DNA of 40,499 bases from Alphaproteobacteria bacterium. GTDB lineage: Bacteria; Pseudomonadota; Alphaproteobacteria; UBA2966. Within the stretch, counting starts at the first letter, position 1. Each line of letters opens with the position of its first letter. Position numbers and translations under genes: made by a program. Below are positions 8,348 to 16,590 of the stretch, piece after piece. Location: NCBI GenBank assembly GCA_018654745.1, contig JABILA010000047.1:1-40499 (forward strand), written 5' to 3'. The notes beneath the pieces are model-generated. The model saw nothing but the letters and a program-made list of their open reading frames with translations, searched no databases and was not told the DNA's origin.

Positions 8348-9547
8348 TCAGAGGACGCCGTCGTCTTTCAGTTTATTGATTTCCGCCGGGCTGTAGCCAA
8401 GCTCTGTCAGGATATCCTGGTTGTCGGCACCCAGCTTCGGGGCCGGGCGGTTCTGTACAGGTGCGCCCATACGAATGGGGCTGGCGACGACTTTCAGGTC
8501 GGATTTATCGGGATGCTCGACAGTGCGAATACCACCGCGACGGACAAAATACGGGTTATCGAGCGCCTGGGCGATATCGTAAACCGGACCACAAGGTACA
8601 TCGCCTGCCAGCAATTCAATCCACGCCTCTGTTGTCTGGGAGGACAGGGCTTCATCCAGAACCTCAGTGATAGATTCGCGGTTATGGTAGCGGGTTTCTT
8701 CGTCGATAAAGCGGGGATCAGCGGCCAGATCAGGCCGTTCCATGCGCTCACATAATATGCGCCAGAATTTCTGGGTCTGGCACATCAGGAATATCCAGCC
8801 ATCAGCCGTTTTGCACAATTGTGATGGCACGGCATAGGGGTGGCTGGAGCGTGCAAACCGGCCAGTGACAAGGCCATCATTCAGGTACCAGGCCGCTGGA
8901 TAGGTCAGCTGATGCATGGCGACATCATACAATGAAACATCAACATCACGCCCGGCGCCTGAGCTGCGCGCTGCCATGATCCCGGCCAGAAGGGCAAAGG
9001 CTGCGGTCATGCCGGTCATGAAATCAACCATCGACAGGCCAAAGCGACTGGGTGGACTGTCGGGTTCTCCCGTCATGGAAAGGAACCCGGCCTCGGCCTG
9101 CATCAGATAGTCGTATCCAGGCCAGCCCCGACGCTCGTCTTCACGGCCATATGCCGAAATATGGGCACAGACGATTTTTGGATTGCTGGCTTTTACATGG
9201 TCGTAGGTAAGTTTCAACTTGTCAGGCTGGTCACCGCGCAAATTATCGATCAGGCCATCGGCCGTCGCGATCAGGCGCTCCAGTACTTCACGCCCGGCAT
9301 CCGATTTCAAATCCAGCGAAAGGGAGCGTTTGTTGCCATTGAAGGACTGGTAATAAACGGAATCATGTTCGCCCAGAAATGTTGGTCCGGTGGCGCGCGC
9401 AGCGTCGAGGCCGCCATTGACGTGCTCGATGCGTATTACGTCCGCGCCCAGATCTGCAAAATGACCGGTGGCATAGGGACCGGCACCAAAGCGCTCAACA
9501 GCGATTAACCGCACGCCTGCCAATGGGGCTGTATTGGGGGAAGTCAT
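8348..9547 (-). CDS. Family III CoA-transferase (CaiB/BaiF)
   Basis: The 399-aa CaiB/BaiF enzyme has GVRLIAVERFGAGPYAT at the N-terminus, GADVIRIEH (34-42), the YGREDERRGWPGYDYLMQAE region and SMVDFMTGM with the catalytic Asp175, followed by the ARSSGAGRDVDVSLYD segment. The length and the GYDYLMQAEAG motif fit the large group of succinyl-CoA:carboxylate CoA-transferases, such as those acting on mesaconate, itaconate or malate. The precise acid is not readable. The start ATG has GAGG nine bases upstream. It is the third family III gene within 6.3 kb and lies 95 bp downstream of the glycosyltransferase operon on the same strand, so read-through is possible, although the topics are unrelated. 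Confidence 0.9.
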   Translation of the reverse strand: MTSPNTAPLAGVRLIAVERFGAGPYATGHFADLGADVIRIEHVNGGLDAARATGPTFLGEHDSVYYQSFNGNKRSLSLDLKSDAGREVLERLIATADGLIDNLRGDQPDKLKLTYDHVKASNPKIVCAHISAYGREDERRGWPGYDYLMQAEAGFLSMTGEPDSPPSRFGLSMVDFMTGMTAAFALLAGIMAARSSGAGRDVDVSLYDVAMHQLTYPAAWYLNDGLVTGRFARSSHPYAVPSQLCKTADGWIFLMCQTQKFWRILCERMERPDLAADPRFIDEETRYHNRESITEVLDEALSSQTTEAWIELLAGDVPCGPVYDIAQALDNPYFVRRGGIRTVEHPDKSDLKVVASPIRMGAPVQNRPAPKLGADNQDILTELGYSPAEINKLKDDGVL

Positions 9548-9642
9548 CTATGAAGCCTCACAACGGTTTCCATGTTTTGTCTGTCACGATCATAATTGAA
9601 GGATGATTACATCATGTCCTGCAATCTTCTAAAAGCCATTGA

Positions 9643-11082
9643 TCAGGACTTCTTTTTGAAGCCTGTCCGCGTCATTTTCCCCCATCCCTGCACCTTGCGC
9701 AGGAACTGCCAGTAGCCGGCAACGCGCCAGATGTTGTTGAGTTGCCGATAGCCGAAGTTCTCCAGTACAGCCGCCAACGTCAGAACAACAAGATCGCTGG
9801 GTGCCGGAAACCGTTTGAGTTCCATCTCCTCAAGGATCAGCGAGCCGACGCTGATAAAGATACCAAATACAAATGTAAGAGCTGTATAGGCCAGCAAAAG
9901 TTCGAAGGTCATCATATCCAGGAACCAGAACAAGGGGATCATGAAATACCCCGCAACTTCAATGGGTGGGCCAATGACGTCGACGATCAAGGTGTTCAGA
10001 AATCCCAGCATGCCAACATTGCCATAGCGTGGATTGAGCAACATTTTGCGATGTTTGAAAAAAGTCTCCAGGGATCCGCGCTGCCAACGCGTTCGCTGAC
10101 GATAGAGGACACCCAGTGTCTCGGGGGCTTCGGTCCAGCAAACAGGCTCCGGCACAAAGGCGATGCGGTACTTCGTCCCTTCTTCGTGAAGCTTGCGATG
10201 GATCTTCACCAGAATTTCCATATCTTCGCCGACGGTACCGTGACTGTATCCGCCAACCGAGATGGCGGTTTGCCGTTTGAAAATGCCAAAGGCGCCGGAT
10301 ATCAGCAACAGCGCATCCAGATAACTCCAGGCCAGGCGGGCCATTAAATAGGCGCGCAAATATTCCATGGTCTGAAACAAGGGCAGGATTTTCTTTGGCA
10401 AAGCGACTTTGGTTATGTGACCGGCCCGCACGGTGCAGCCATTGACGATACGGACAGTTCCACCGACCGCGACAACACTCGGGTCGTCGACAAAGGGTTG
10501 CACGACACGTAGCAGGGCATCGGTCTCCAGCAACGAATCTGCATCCATGGCGCAAAAAAGTGGATAACGTGAAACATTGATACCGGCATTCAGAGCATCT
10601 GATTTGCCGCCGTTTTCCTTGTCGATGACAACCAGTTTGCGATTGCGCGAGGACGCATATATCTGGCGAACAGGTTTGTGGGAGACGGATAGTTCAAAAG
10701 ATCGTTCAACCGGAACCAATTCGAACGCATCAATCAGTGTTTCAAGTGTTCCATCCGTGGAGCCATCGTTGATGACGATGACTTCAAAATGGGGATAGTG
10801 CAAAGCCAGTAGCGAATGAACGCTTTCGACAATGTTTGCCTCTTCGTTATAGGCTGGGGCAAACAGGGAAATCGGTTGGGTGATGTCACTGGTCAGCATA
10901 TGCCAGAGCGTACTATCCGGCGAAATCGGTCGTTTACGGCGCAATTCGACATAGGCCAGTACCAGTTGAACCAGATAGATCACATTTTGGAAGAGTGCGA
11001 ATCCGATAATGCTGTGGCTGATATAGACGACTGCTGTCAGAGCTTCCGAGCGAAAATCAACGAGCAGGGTTTCCATATTCAT
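9643..11082 (-). CDS. Membrane-bound processive family 2 glycosyltransferase
   Basis: The 479-aa protein has a GT2 domain between membrane segments (N-terminal about 20-45; C-terminal helices about 365-445). Key motifs are APAYNEE, DGSTDG with Asp106, the DAD metal site (Asp180/Asp182), the acid GED (285-287) and QRTRW (329-333). The last is the Q-x-x-R-W signature of processive enzymes such as cellulose, hyaluronan and poly-N-acetylglucosamine synthases. It should polymerise a UDP-sugar and thread the chain across the inner membrane. Its ATG overlaps the HEAT gene stop as ATGA, so it is the last gene of a four-gene operon. No PilZ domain, PgaD-like subunit or PgaB-like deacetylase is present, so the polymer could differ from PNAG. 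Confidence 0.93.
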   Translation of the reverse strand: MNMETLLVDFRSEALTAVVYISHSIIGFALFQNVIYLVQLVLAYVELRRKRPISPDSTLWHMLTSDITQPISLFAPAYNEEANIVESVHSLLALHYPHFEVIVINDGSTDGTLETLIDAFELVPVERSFELSVSHKPVRQIYASSRNRKLVVIDKENGGKSDALNAGINVSRYPLFCAMDADSLLETDALLRVVQPFVDDPSVVAVGGTVRIVNGCTVRAGHITKVALPKKILPLFQTMEYLRAYLMARLAWSYLDALLLISGAFGIFKRQTAISVGGYSHGTVGEDMEILVKIHRKLHEEGTKYRIAFVPEPVCWTEAPETLGVLYRQRTRWQRGSLETFFKHRKMLLNPRYGNVGMLGFLNTLIVDVIGPPIEVAGYFMIPLFWFLDMMTFELLLAYTALTFVFGIFISVGSLILEEMELKRFPAPSDLVVLTLAAVLENFGYRQLNNIWRVAGYWQFLRKVQGWGKMTRTGFKKKS

Positions 11083-12131
11083 TCCGCTGCGGGCAGTTTT
11101 TCAGCGAGAATCATGCCGGCACTTTCGCCTGCAAGTGTCTGTTCTTTGGCAACGACCTGCAGCATCTCCAGACCGACGTCTCCCATTGCGTACAGGGCTT
11201 CTCCGGCCCGGTAACGGACCCACCAGATATTGTCGGCCAACATTTTGATCAGGATCGGAACAACATTGAGCGCACCAACCCGCCCGGCACAAAAAGCCGC
11301 CTGCGTTCGCACCTCCCAGGACGTGTCGCGCAGGCCTGCCGGCAAGACACTGGAGACAACGGGGTGGCTCAATACTGCCAGGGATCGATAAACGGCGGCA
11401 CGAATTTCAAGCCTTGGGTCATTGGCCAGTTCGATCAACGGATCAATGGCTGCATAATCGCCGATTTGACCAAGTGCATTTATGGCCAGAATGCGAAATT
11501 GCTCAGGTTGATCAATGTCTGCTGCCACAGCGGTCAGCTCCGGCACTGCGGCCTGGCCCAGGTCGCGAAAGAGGTTGCCCAGTGCTCTTGAGCGCAGTCC
11601 TGTACTGGCGTCCAGTTTGCTGATCAGGATATCGACCGACGGAATACGCCCGAGATCAGCCAGCGATCTGGCAGCAGAGATTCGCACGTCAAAATCCTTG
11701 TCGTCCAGGGTCTTTGTCAGGATATTGATGACCTTTTCATCGTCAAAATGGGCGAGGTTGGCACAGGCCGTAATCCGATCTCGCTGATTGCCTTTTATCA
11801 GGACCATGATTTGACGGTCTACGGTATCGAGGTGGCGCAGTAGATTGATCAAGGTCTTGCGGTTATCGCCACGGACCAGACGTAACAAATCACCCGCCAA
11901 ACTGCCCAGAAGCTTTTTGTCCCGGCCGCGCAGGGAATCGAACCAGGCCTCGTCCATATCTTCGTCGTCCAGATAGGTCAGAACCTTCATGGTGAGTTCA
12001 TCGGCCCGTGCCAAACGATTTTGACGCAATCTGATATAAAATATTCGATTGACGACCAGGACCATCATGACCACTGGCGATACGGCCGCCAGGACCAGGG
12101 ATATTTGCCAGATTGTAATATGCAGGTCCAT
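11079..12131 (-). CDS. Membrane-anchored HEAT-repeat protein
   Basis: The 350-aa protein starts with one transmembrane helix (about 8-28), then a charged region and roughly six HEAT/PBS-lyase-like repeats (about 110-345). The repeats are visible as recurring patterns such as VRISAARSLADLG, RILAINALGQIGD and VRTQAAFCAGRVGA. Such repeats form superhelical protein-interaction scaffolds; there is no sign of phycobilin lyase function. It sits between the YaiO-type outer-membrane barrel and the glycosyltransferase, 9 nt after one and overlapping the other by 4 nt. A role as a bridging or assembly factor of the polysaccharide machine is an inference from this position. The orientation of the repeat domain (cytoplasm or periplasm) is not certain. 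Confidence 0.85.
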   Translation of the reverse strand: MDLHITIWQISLVLAAVSPVVMMVLVVNRIFYIRLRQNRLARADELTMKVLTYLDDEDMDEAWFDSLRGRDKKLLGSLAGDLLRLVRGDNRKTLINLLRHLDTVDRQIMVLIKGNQRDRITACANLAHFDDEKVINILTKTLDDKDFDVRISAARSLADLGRIPSVDILISKLDASTGLRSRALGNLFRDLGQAAVPELTAVAADIDQPEQFRILAINALGQIGDYAAIDPLIELANDPRLEIRAAVYRSLAVLSHPVVSSVLPAGLRDTSWEVRTQAAFCAGRVGALNVVPILIKMLADNIWWVRYRAGEALYAMGDVGLEMLQVVAKEQTLAGESAGMILAEKLPAAE

Positions 12132-12140
12132 CGACTGCGC

Positions 12141-13460
12141 CTAAAAGCGAACCGTCAAGCCAACGCCGAGCACACGTCGAATATATGAATTTTCCCGATC
12201 TTCCCGTGCGAAATCGAAACGGATGTCGGTGTCTTTCGACAAGCCCGTCACAATACCTGCGAAAACGGATCGTTGGCCAATGGTTGCCTGTTCCACTGTT
12301 TCAGGCGCATCTGCCTTACCAAAATAAACAAGTGTCCGGTCTCTGATTTGCCAGTTTGCCTGGATCAACCAGCCAAAGGTGCGTTTGTTCGACGGGCTCC
12401 ATGAATTTATCCAGCGCGCCGTGCCGGAGATCTGTCCGAAATACTGGGTAATGGCAGGATTGAAGGTGTCGCTGACACCGTTTTCGTAAAATTCCCTTTT
12501 GACATCAAGCTTCAAATGCGCTGGCCCCGCTGTCGGGAGACCGAGGTCTTTTAAATCGATACTATAGAGACCTCCTGCCAGTATCCTGTATTTGGCCAGA
12601 AAATCATCCTCTGGCGTCAGACCGACATTCAGGTAAGCGTTGTGACCATCATCGAACCTGTAGGCAGCACCGCCTTCAATCCGCACATCCTTGAGGCCAA
12701 ATCGGCGACTGTAATCAATGTGCCCGTTTACAGTCCAGCGATCCGACAAGGTGTAGGCGAGGGCAATCGAAGGTTCCTGCCAGCGTTCACGACTGACCCT
12801 GGAAAACGAACTTTGCAGATAGCTGGCATCGAACCGCCAACGTTTTTTGTCTTCGGGCTCCGGCTTTTGTGTCTTGTTCGCGAGTTTGGTACGGGCAAGC
12901 GCAATACCGGCAATGGCCCGACGGGCATCCTCCAGGCCTTTTGCAGCCCGCTTCGATCCAGGGGCCAGTTTCAGAGCGGACTGATAGGCGGCGGCGGCTT
13001 CGCGGGGTCGTTTTTGAACATAATGCAACCAACCACCAAGGATAAACACTTCGGCGTTGGCTGGAGCAAGACGCAGGGCTTCCTGCATGTCGTCTTCAGC
13101 GGCAGCGTAATTGTTGGCCCAGGCCGCACTGCGAATTCGGGCCAGTCGCACATCAATATTTTCCGGATCTATCGTCAGCGCCTTCGTCAGAACCTTGTAC
13201 GCTTCTTCAAGCCGTTCGGAAAAAGCCAGTGAAGTGCCCAAAAGATACAACACATCGACATTTTTCGGGCTGAGGGTCAGGGCACGGGAATATTTGTCTG
13301 CTGCCAGACGATGATTACCGTCGGCCCTGGCATCCTTTCCCGCCTGTAACAATGTCTGCAGCGTGTCCGGATTTTCGGCGTGCGCAATGACCGTCGAAGT
13401 CAGGACGCCAAGAAATACAAGGGCGAAAAAACCGGAGGGGTTGAAGCGACCGGCAATCAC
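12141..13460 (-). CDS. TPR / YaiO-family outer-membrane beta-barrel protein
   Basis: The 439-aa protein has a signal peptide (1-28, cleavage after IAHA), three to four TPR motifs (about 33-165, e.g. ALTLSPKNVDVLYLLGTSLA) and a C-terminal YaiO-like barrel (about 208-439). It alternates short aromatic strands and ends in Phe, as needed for Bam-dependent insertion. TPR plus barrel is the architecture of polysaccharide export porins such as PgaA and BcsC, so export of the polymer made by the downstream GT2 is the likely job. The start is a GTG overlapping the response-regulator stop as GTGA, with the signal peptide beginning immediately, which supports this start. Confidence 0.9.
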   Translation of the reverse strand: MIAGRFNPSGFFALVFLGVLTSTVIAHAENPDTLQTLLQAGKDARADGNHRLAADKYSRALTLSPKNVDVLYLLGTSLAFSERLEEAYKVLTKALTIDPENIDVRLARIRSAAWANNYAAAEDDMQEALRLAPANAEVFILGGWLHYVQKRPREAAAAYQSALKLAPGSKRAAKGLEDARRAIAGIALARTKLANKTQKPEPEDKKRWRFDASYLQSSFSRVSRERWQEPSIALAYTLSDRWTVNGHIDYSRRFGLKDVRIEGGAAYRFDDGHNAYLNVGLTPEDDFLAKYRILAGGLYSIDLKDLGLPTAGPAHLKLDVKREFYENGVSDTFNPAITQYFGQISGTARWINSWSPSNKRTFGWLIQANWQIRDRTLVYFGKADAPETVEQATIGQRSVFAGIVTGLSKDTDIRFDFAREDRENSYIRRVLGVGLTVRF

Positions 13461-13822
13461 TTCTCGATATACCGTTTGATCCGGGCCATGAGTTCGTCAG
13501 GAATGAAAGGTTTTACAAGATAGTCATCGGCCCCAAGTGAAAGGCCGTCGACGATGTTAGTTTCCTGGGCACGGGCGGTCAACATAATGACCGGAATTGA
13601 TTTGGTATCTTCTGATTCTTTCAGGCGACGAAGAACTTCCATCCCGTCCAGTCCCGGCATCATGCCGTCCAGCACAATCAGATCGGGTTTCTCGGTTATC
13701 GCCGTCTCCAGCGCGATGGCGCCATCGTGGACAGACAGCACTTCATACCCGCTTTGCTTCAACTTGTGCTCAAGCAAGCGGACAATCATCTGATCATCAT
13801 CGGCAATCAATATTCTTTGCAT
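13457..13822 (-). CDS. Single-domain response regulator
   Basis: The 121-aa CheY-like receiver has the acidic pair Asp8/Asp9, phosphoacceptor Asp52 in VLDGMMPG, Thr82 and Lys104 in LVKPF. It has no DNA-binding or enzymatic output, so it must act through protein contact. ATG 13822 opens exactly on the conserved MQRILIADDD strand. An in-frame start at 13954 would add 44 residues, partly hydrophobic, with no domain match. It is the first gene of the RR-barrel-HEAT-GT2 operon and overlaps the barrel gene by 4 nt, so it probably controls polysaccharide synthesis or export post-translationally. The cognate kinase is not adjacent. Confidence 0.92.
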   Translation of the reverse strand: MQRILIADDDQMIVRLLEHKLKQSGYEVLSVHDGAIALETAITEKPDLIVLDGMMPGLDGMEVLRRLKESEDTKSIPVIMLTARAQETNIVDGLSLGADDYLVKPFIPDELMARIKRYIEK

Positions 13823-14033
13823 CGACGGAAATTTACCTTCGAACTCTCGTACCCAAATAAACAACCAAAATAAACTGGTACCACACCACATTATAAACCG
13901 ATAACGAGTATAAGCGAAGGAACACCCGGTGAATAATTGAAATTCGATCAGCAATGCGACTGATTAACAGGAACAGCCAAAATGTGTATGAATGCCAATC
14001 ACCTGCGGCGTTTCAGAATCTGCTAAAAATGCC
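13823..14033 (-). promoter_or_regulatory. Promoter region of the polysaccharide operon
   Basis: The 211-bp gap between the acyl-CoA dehydrogenase stop and the response regulator start holds an exact TATAAT on the minus strand at 13890-13895, about 68 bp before the ATG. The hexamer 17 bp upstream (TTCGCT) is a poor -35, so an activator may be needed. No terminator hairpin was evident after the dehydrogenase. Confidence 0.35.
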
Positions 14034-15215
14034 CTAAACCGGATTTCTGGCGATTTGCTGACGGGCAATGATGATCTTCTGCATCTCGTTGGTGCCTTCA
14101 CCGATGCACATAAGCGGCGCATCGCGATAAAGGCGCTCAACCGGAAACTCGGTTGAATAGCCATATCCGCCAAATATACGCATACATTCTTCTGCATTCT
14201 TCAGAGCCGATTCTGAGGCGAAAAGCTTGGCCATACCAGCTTCCATGTCACAGCGTTCACCCTTGTCATAGGCTTGTGCAGCGGATTCAGTCAGTAACTT
14301 TGCTGCCTCGCAGCGGGTGGCCATGTCGCCGATTTTGGTTTGGATGGCCTGATGCTGACAAATGGGCTTGCCCATGGTCTCACGCACCTGGCTGTAAGCT
14401 GTAGCTTCCCGCAAGGCCGCGTTGGCGATACCGACGCCGCGGGCGGCGACATTGATCCGGCCCAGTTCGAGGCCGCCAACAGTGTGCTGAAAGCCCAGTC
14501 CTTCTTCACCACCTATCAGTCGGCTGGCGGGCACAACATAATCATCAAAAACCAGTTCGGCACTGTCGATGCCCTTGTAGCCAAGTTTTTTTAACTTCTT
14601 GCTGACGGAAAAACCGTCGCCTTTTTCAGCCAGAAACAGGCTCATGCCTTGATGGCGCGGTTCGGCATGCAAATCGGTTTTCACCAGCAAGGCAAAGCAG
14701 GATCCTTCGATGCCGTTTGAAATCCAGGTTTTGGTGCCGTTAATCACATAGTTATCGCCATCCCGCACTGCGTGGGTGCGAATGGCCTGCAAGTCCGTGC
14801 CACAGCCTGGTTCCGTCAGGGCGAGGCCGCCGCGTATTTCCCCTTTGGCAAAGCGGGGCAGGTATTCCTGTTTCTGTTCAGGTGTGCCGAAACGTTCAAC
14901 AGCGGCACACATGATCAAGTGCGAATTAAAGATTCCAGACAGGGACATCCAGACTTCGGAGATGGTCGTGACAATTTTGGCATAGGTCGACGCGGGCAGA
15001 GCGAGGCCGCCATATTCACGGGATATTGTCGCGCCGAATAATCCCAGCTCCTTCATCTGGGCCACCATTTCGTGCGGATATTCGTCGGCGTGTTCCAGCG
15101 CCATGACCTTGTCCTTGACGTCACGGTCCAGCCAGCGGTGAATGCTGTCCAACAGAAGGGTTTCGTCCTCGGTGGTAATGCTGTCGCCTGCACGATTGAA
15201 AATTTCTGTCGACAT
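14034..15215 (-). CDS. Acyl-CoA dehydrogenase
   Basis: The 393-aa FAD enzyme introduces the alpha,beta double bond in acyl-CoA thioesters and passes electrons to ETF. It shows the full ACAD order: N-terminal helices, the LALTEPGCGTD flavin/substrate loop, TKTWISNG, and the C-terminal IFGGYGYSTEFPVERLYRD followed by GEGTNEMQ, whose Glu373 matches the catalytic base position of short- and medium-chain enzymes. Substrate length cannot be read. Two starts are possible: ATG 15215, or TTG 15221, which overlaps the MaoC stop as TTGA and sits five bases from GGA. The overlap makes the TTG credible; the difference is two residues. It is co-transcribed with MaoC, giving dehydrogenation and hydration steps together. 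Confidence 0.94.
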   Translation of the reverse strand: MSTEIFNRAGDSITTEDETLLLDSIHRWLDRDVKDKVMALEHADEYPHEMVAQMKELGLFGATISREYGGLALPASTYAKIVTTISEVWMSLSGIFNSHLIMCAAVERFGTPEQKQEYLPRFAKGEIRGGLALTEPGCGTDLQAIRTHAVRDGDNYVINGTKTWISNGIEGSCFALLVKTDLHAEPRHQGMSLFLAEKGDGFSVSKKLKKLGYKGIDSAELVFDDYVVPASRLIGGEEGLGFQHTVGGLELGRINVAARGVGIANAALREATAYSQVRETMGKPICQHQAIQTKIGDMATRCEAAKLLTESAAQAYDKGERCDMEAGMAKLFASESALKNAEECMRIFGGYGYSTEFPVERLYRDAPLMCIGEGTNEMQKIIIARQQIARNPV

Positions 15216-15217
15216 GA

Positions 15218-15754
15218 TCAAGCTTTTCCTTTTTCAGCAGCCAGCATTTTGTCGTCCACGCTGTGACCTATTTTCGGCACAAGCACAGATCGTTTATAGC
15301 TCATGACCTGTGTGCCATCCTGTTTGTAGGCCCTGGTTTCGACCGTGGCGATTCCCTGCGTCGGGCGGGATTTTGATTCGCGTTTTTCCAGAACTTCGGA
15401 TTCCGCATAGATCGTGTCACCGTGAAAGACGGGGGCTGGCATGGAGATATCCGTCCAGCCCAGGTTGGCAATGGCCTGCTGGCTGATATCAGAGACACTC
15501 ATGCCGGCGACAATCGCCAGGGTCAGTGCGCTGTTCACAACCGGCTTGCCGAACTCGGAATGGCTGGCATATTCATGATCAAAATGCAGGGGATGCTGAT
15601 TCATGGTCAGCAAGGTAAACCAGGTATTATCGGCCTCGGAAATTGTTCGGCCCGGGCGATGCTCGTAAATCTCGCCAACACCAAAATCCTCAAAACAACG
15701 CCCGACCGATTCCCGAACCCGGTTTTCACCAACCTTGACTGACTTTGCGACCAT
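15218..15754 (-). CDS. MaoC-like enoyl-CoA hydratase/dehydratase
   Basis: The 178-aa hot-dog-fold protein has TISEADNTWFTLLTMNQHPLHFD (36-59) in the active-site helix position. The classical R-hydratase GDxNPxH is changed to MNQHPLH, with Asn52 for Asp and His54 for Asn. I recall the same TMNxxPLH form from the mesaconyl-CoA / beta-methylmalyl-CoA hydratase subgroup, so this probably marks a subfamily rather than an inactive enzyme. It should add water to a (methyl-branched) enoyl-CoA. ATG 15754 has AGGAG nine bases upstream. Its stop is fused to the start region of the acyl-CoA dehydrogenase. A CitE-like lyase that could act on malyl-type products lies 19 kb away. Confidence 0.88.
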   Translation of the reverse strand: MVAKSVKVGENRVRESVGRCFEDFGVGEIYEHRPGRTISEADNTWFTLLTMNQHPLHFDHEYASHSEFGKPVVNSALTLAIVAGMSVSDISQQAIANLGWTDISMPAPVFHGDTIYAESEVLEKRESKSRPTQGIATVETRAYKQDGTQVMSYKRSVLVPKIGHSVDDKMLAAEKGKA

Positions 15755-15882
15755 CTGGAAAATCTCCTGAAAATGATGTCGTCTGGAGCGACAATGCTGA
15801 TCAAGAGTAAATCACGTCCCCGATGCCAGTTAAAGTCGACATTGAATTGTTGGCCAGATGCCAACGATCAGGCATGTTTTGA

Positions 15883-16473
15883 CTATTTGGGCGCAATCAA
15901 GGCCAAACCGACGACCAATAACATGGAAACGGCCATCAACATGTTGACGCGGCGTTGTGTGTCTGGCTTCAGATTGAGGCGATGGAACGTGATGCCTATA
16001 ATGAGCCATGCAAAATGGACAGGTACTGAAATGGAATTGAAAATCAGCAGTTTGATCACCGTCTCGGTGGCCAGATTTTCCGGCCAGAAAGCAAACCCTG
16101 TTATGAGCGTTGTGATGATCGCGTAGGCTTTCGGATTTATGATTTGCAAAACCACACCTGCCCAGAACCCCGGCGCTTTTGTTGCTTTGATAATCGTGAT
16201 TGTTGAACCCGCGAAAGCGATCCTGAAAGCAAGGTATGCGAGATATAGCAGCGAAGCCGTTAACATGATCAGGCGAATATGATCATTCGCCATGATCGAT
16301 GCCGCTACTCCGAAGACGACAGCGGCGGCGACGAGGTTCGTTCCGACCATTATTCCCGCAATGTAGCGGGTGCCAGGACCAGGACCGAACGCAGAGCCTA
16401 CTCCCGCCACGGACAGGACGCCGGGACCGGGTGTAATTAGTAAAAAGAAGAGTGCGAGCGCGTAGGTGAGCAT
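15883..16473 (-). CDS. LysE/RhtB-family exporter
   Basis: The 196-aa protein has about six hydrophobic segments and the N-terminal LLITPGPGVLSVAGVGSAFGPG typical of the LysE/RhtB family of amino-acid and metabolite exporters. A central NPKAY motif follows (about residues 113-117). It lies on the same strand between the SDR (117 bp upstream) and the MaoC gene (128 bp downstream), with gaps large enough for its own promoter. The exported compound cannot be deduced. The start ATG has AAGG only two bases away, which is too close for a good ribosome binding site, so the start is moderately certain; it fits the usual family N-terminus. Confidence 0.87.
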   Translation of the reverse strand: MLTYALALFFLLITPGPGVLSVAGVGSAFGPGPGTRYIAGIMVGTNLVAAAVVFGVAASIMANDHIRLIMLTASLLYLAYLAFRIAFAGSTITIIKATKAPGFWAGVVLQIINPKAYAIITTLITGFAFWPENLATETVIKLLIFNSISVPVHFAWLIIGITFHRLNLKPDTQRRVNMLMAVSMLLVVGLALIAPK

Positions 16474-16590
16474 GGCCTTAGATAGATTACGTGCCCTTAC
16501 AGGTCAACGTTGGCATATGCCCGACCTGGGCTATCGCCGTACATCCTGGTGTATAAACGTCTATCGCTACTTTATTCGCTTTTCGGTCAG

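Noticed and set aside
9742..10555. Open frames of about 200 codons on both strands over the glycosyltransferase
   Set aside because: The GT2 frame has complete catalytic motifs here; the alternatives are shadows without domain features.
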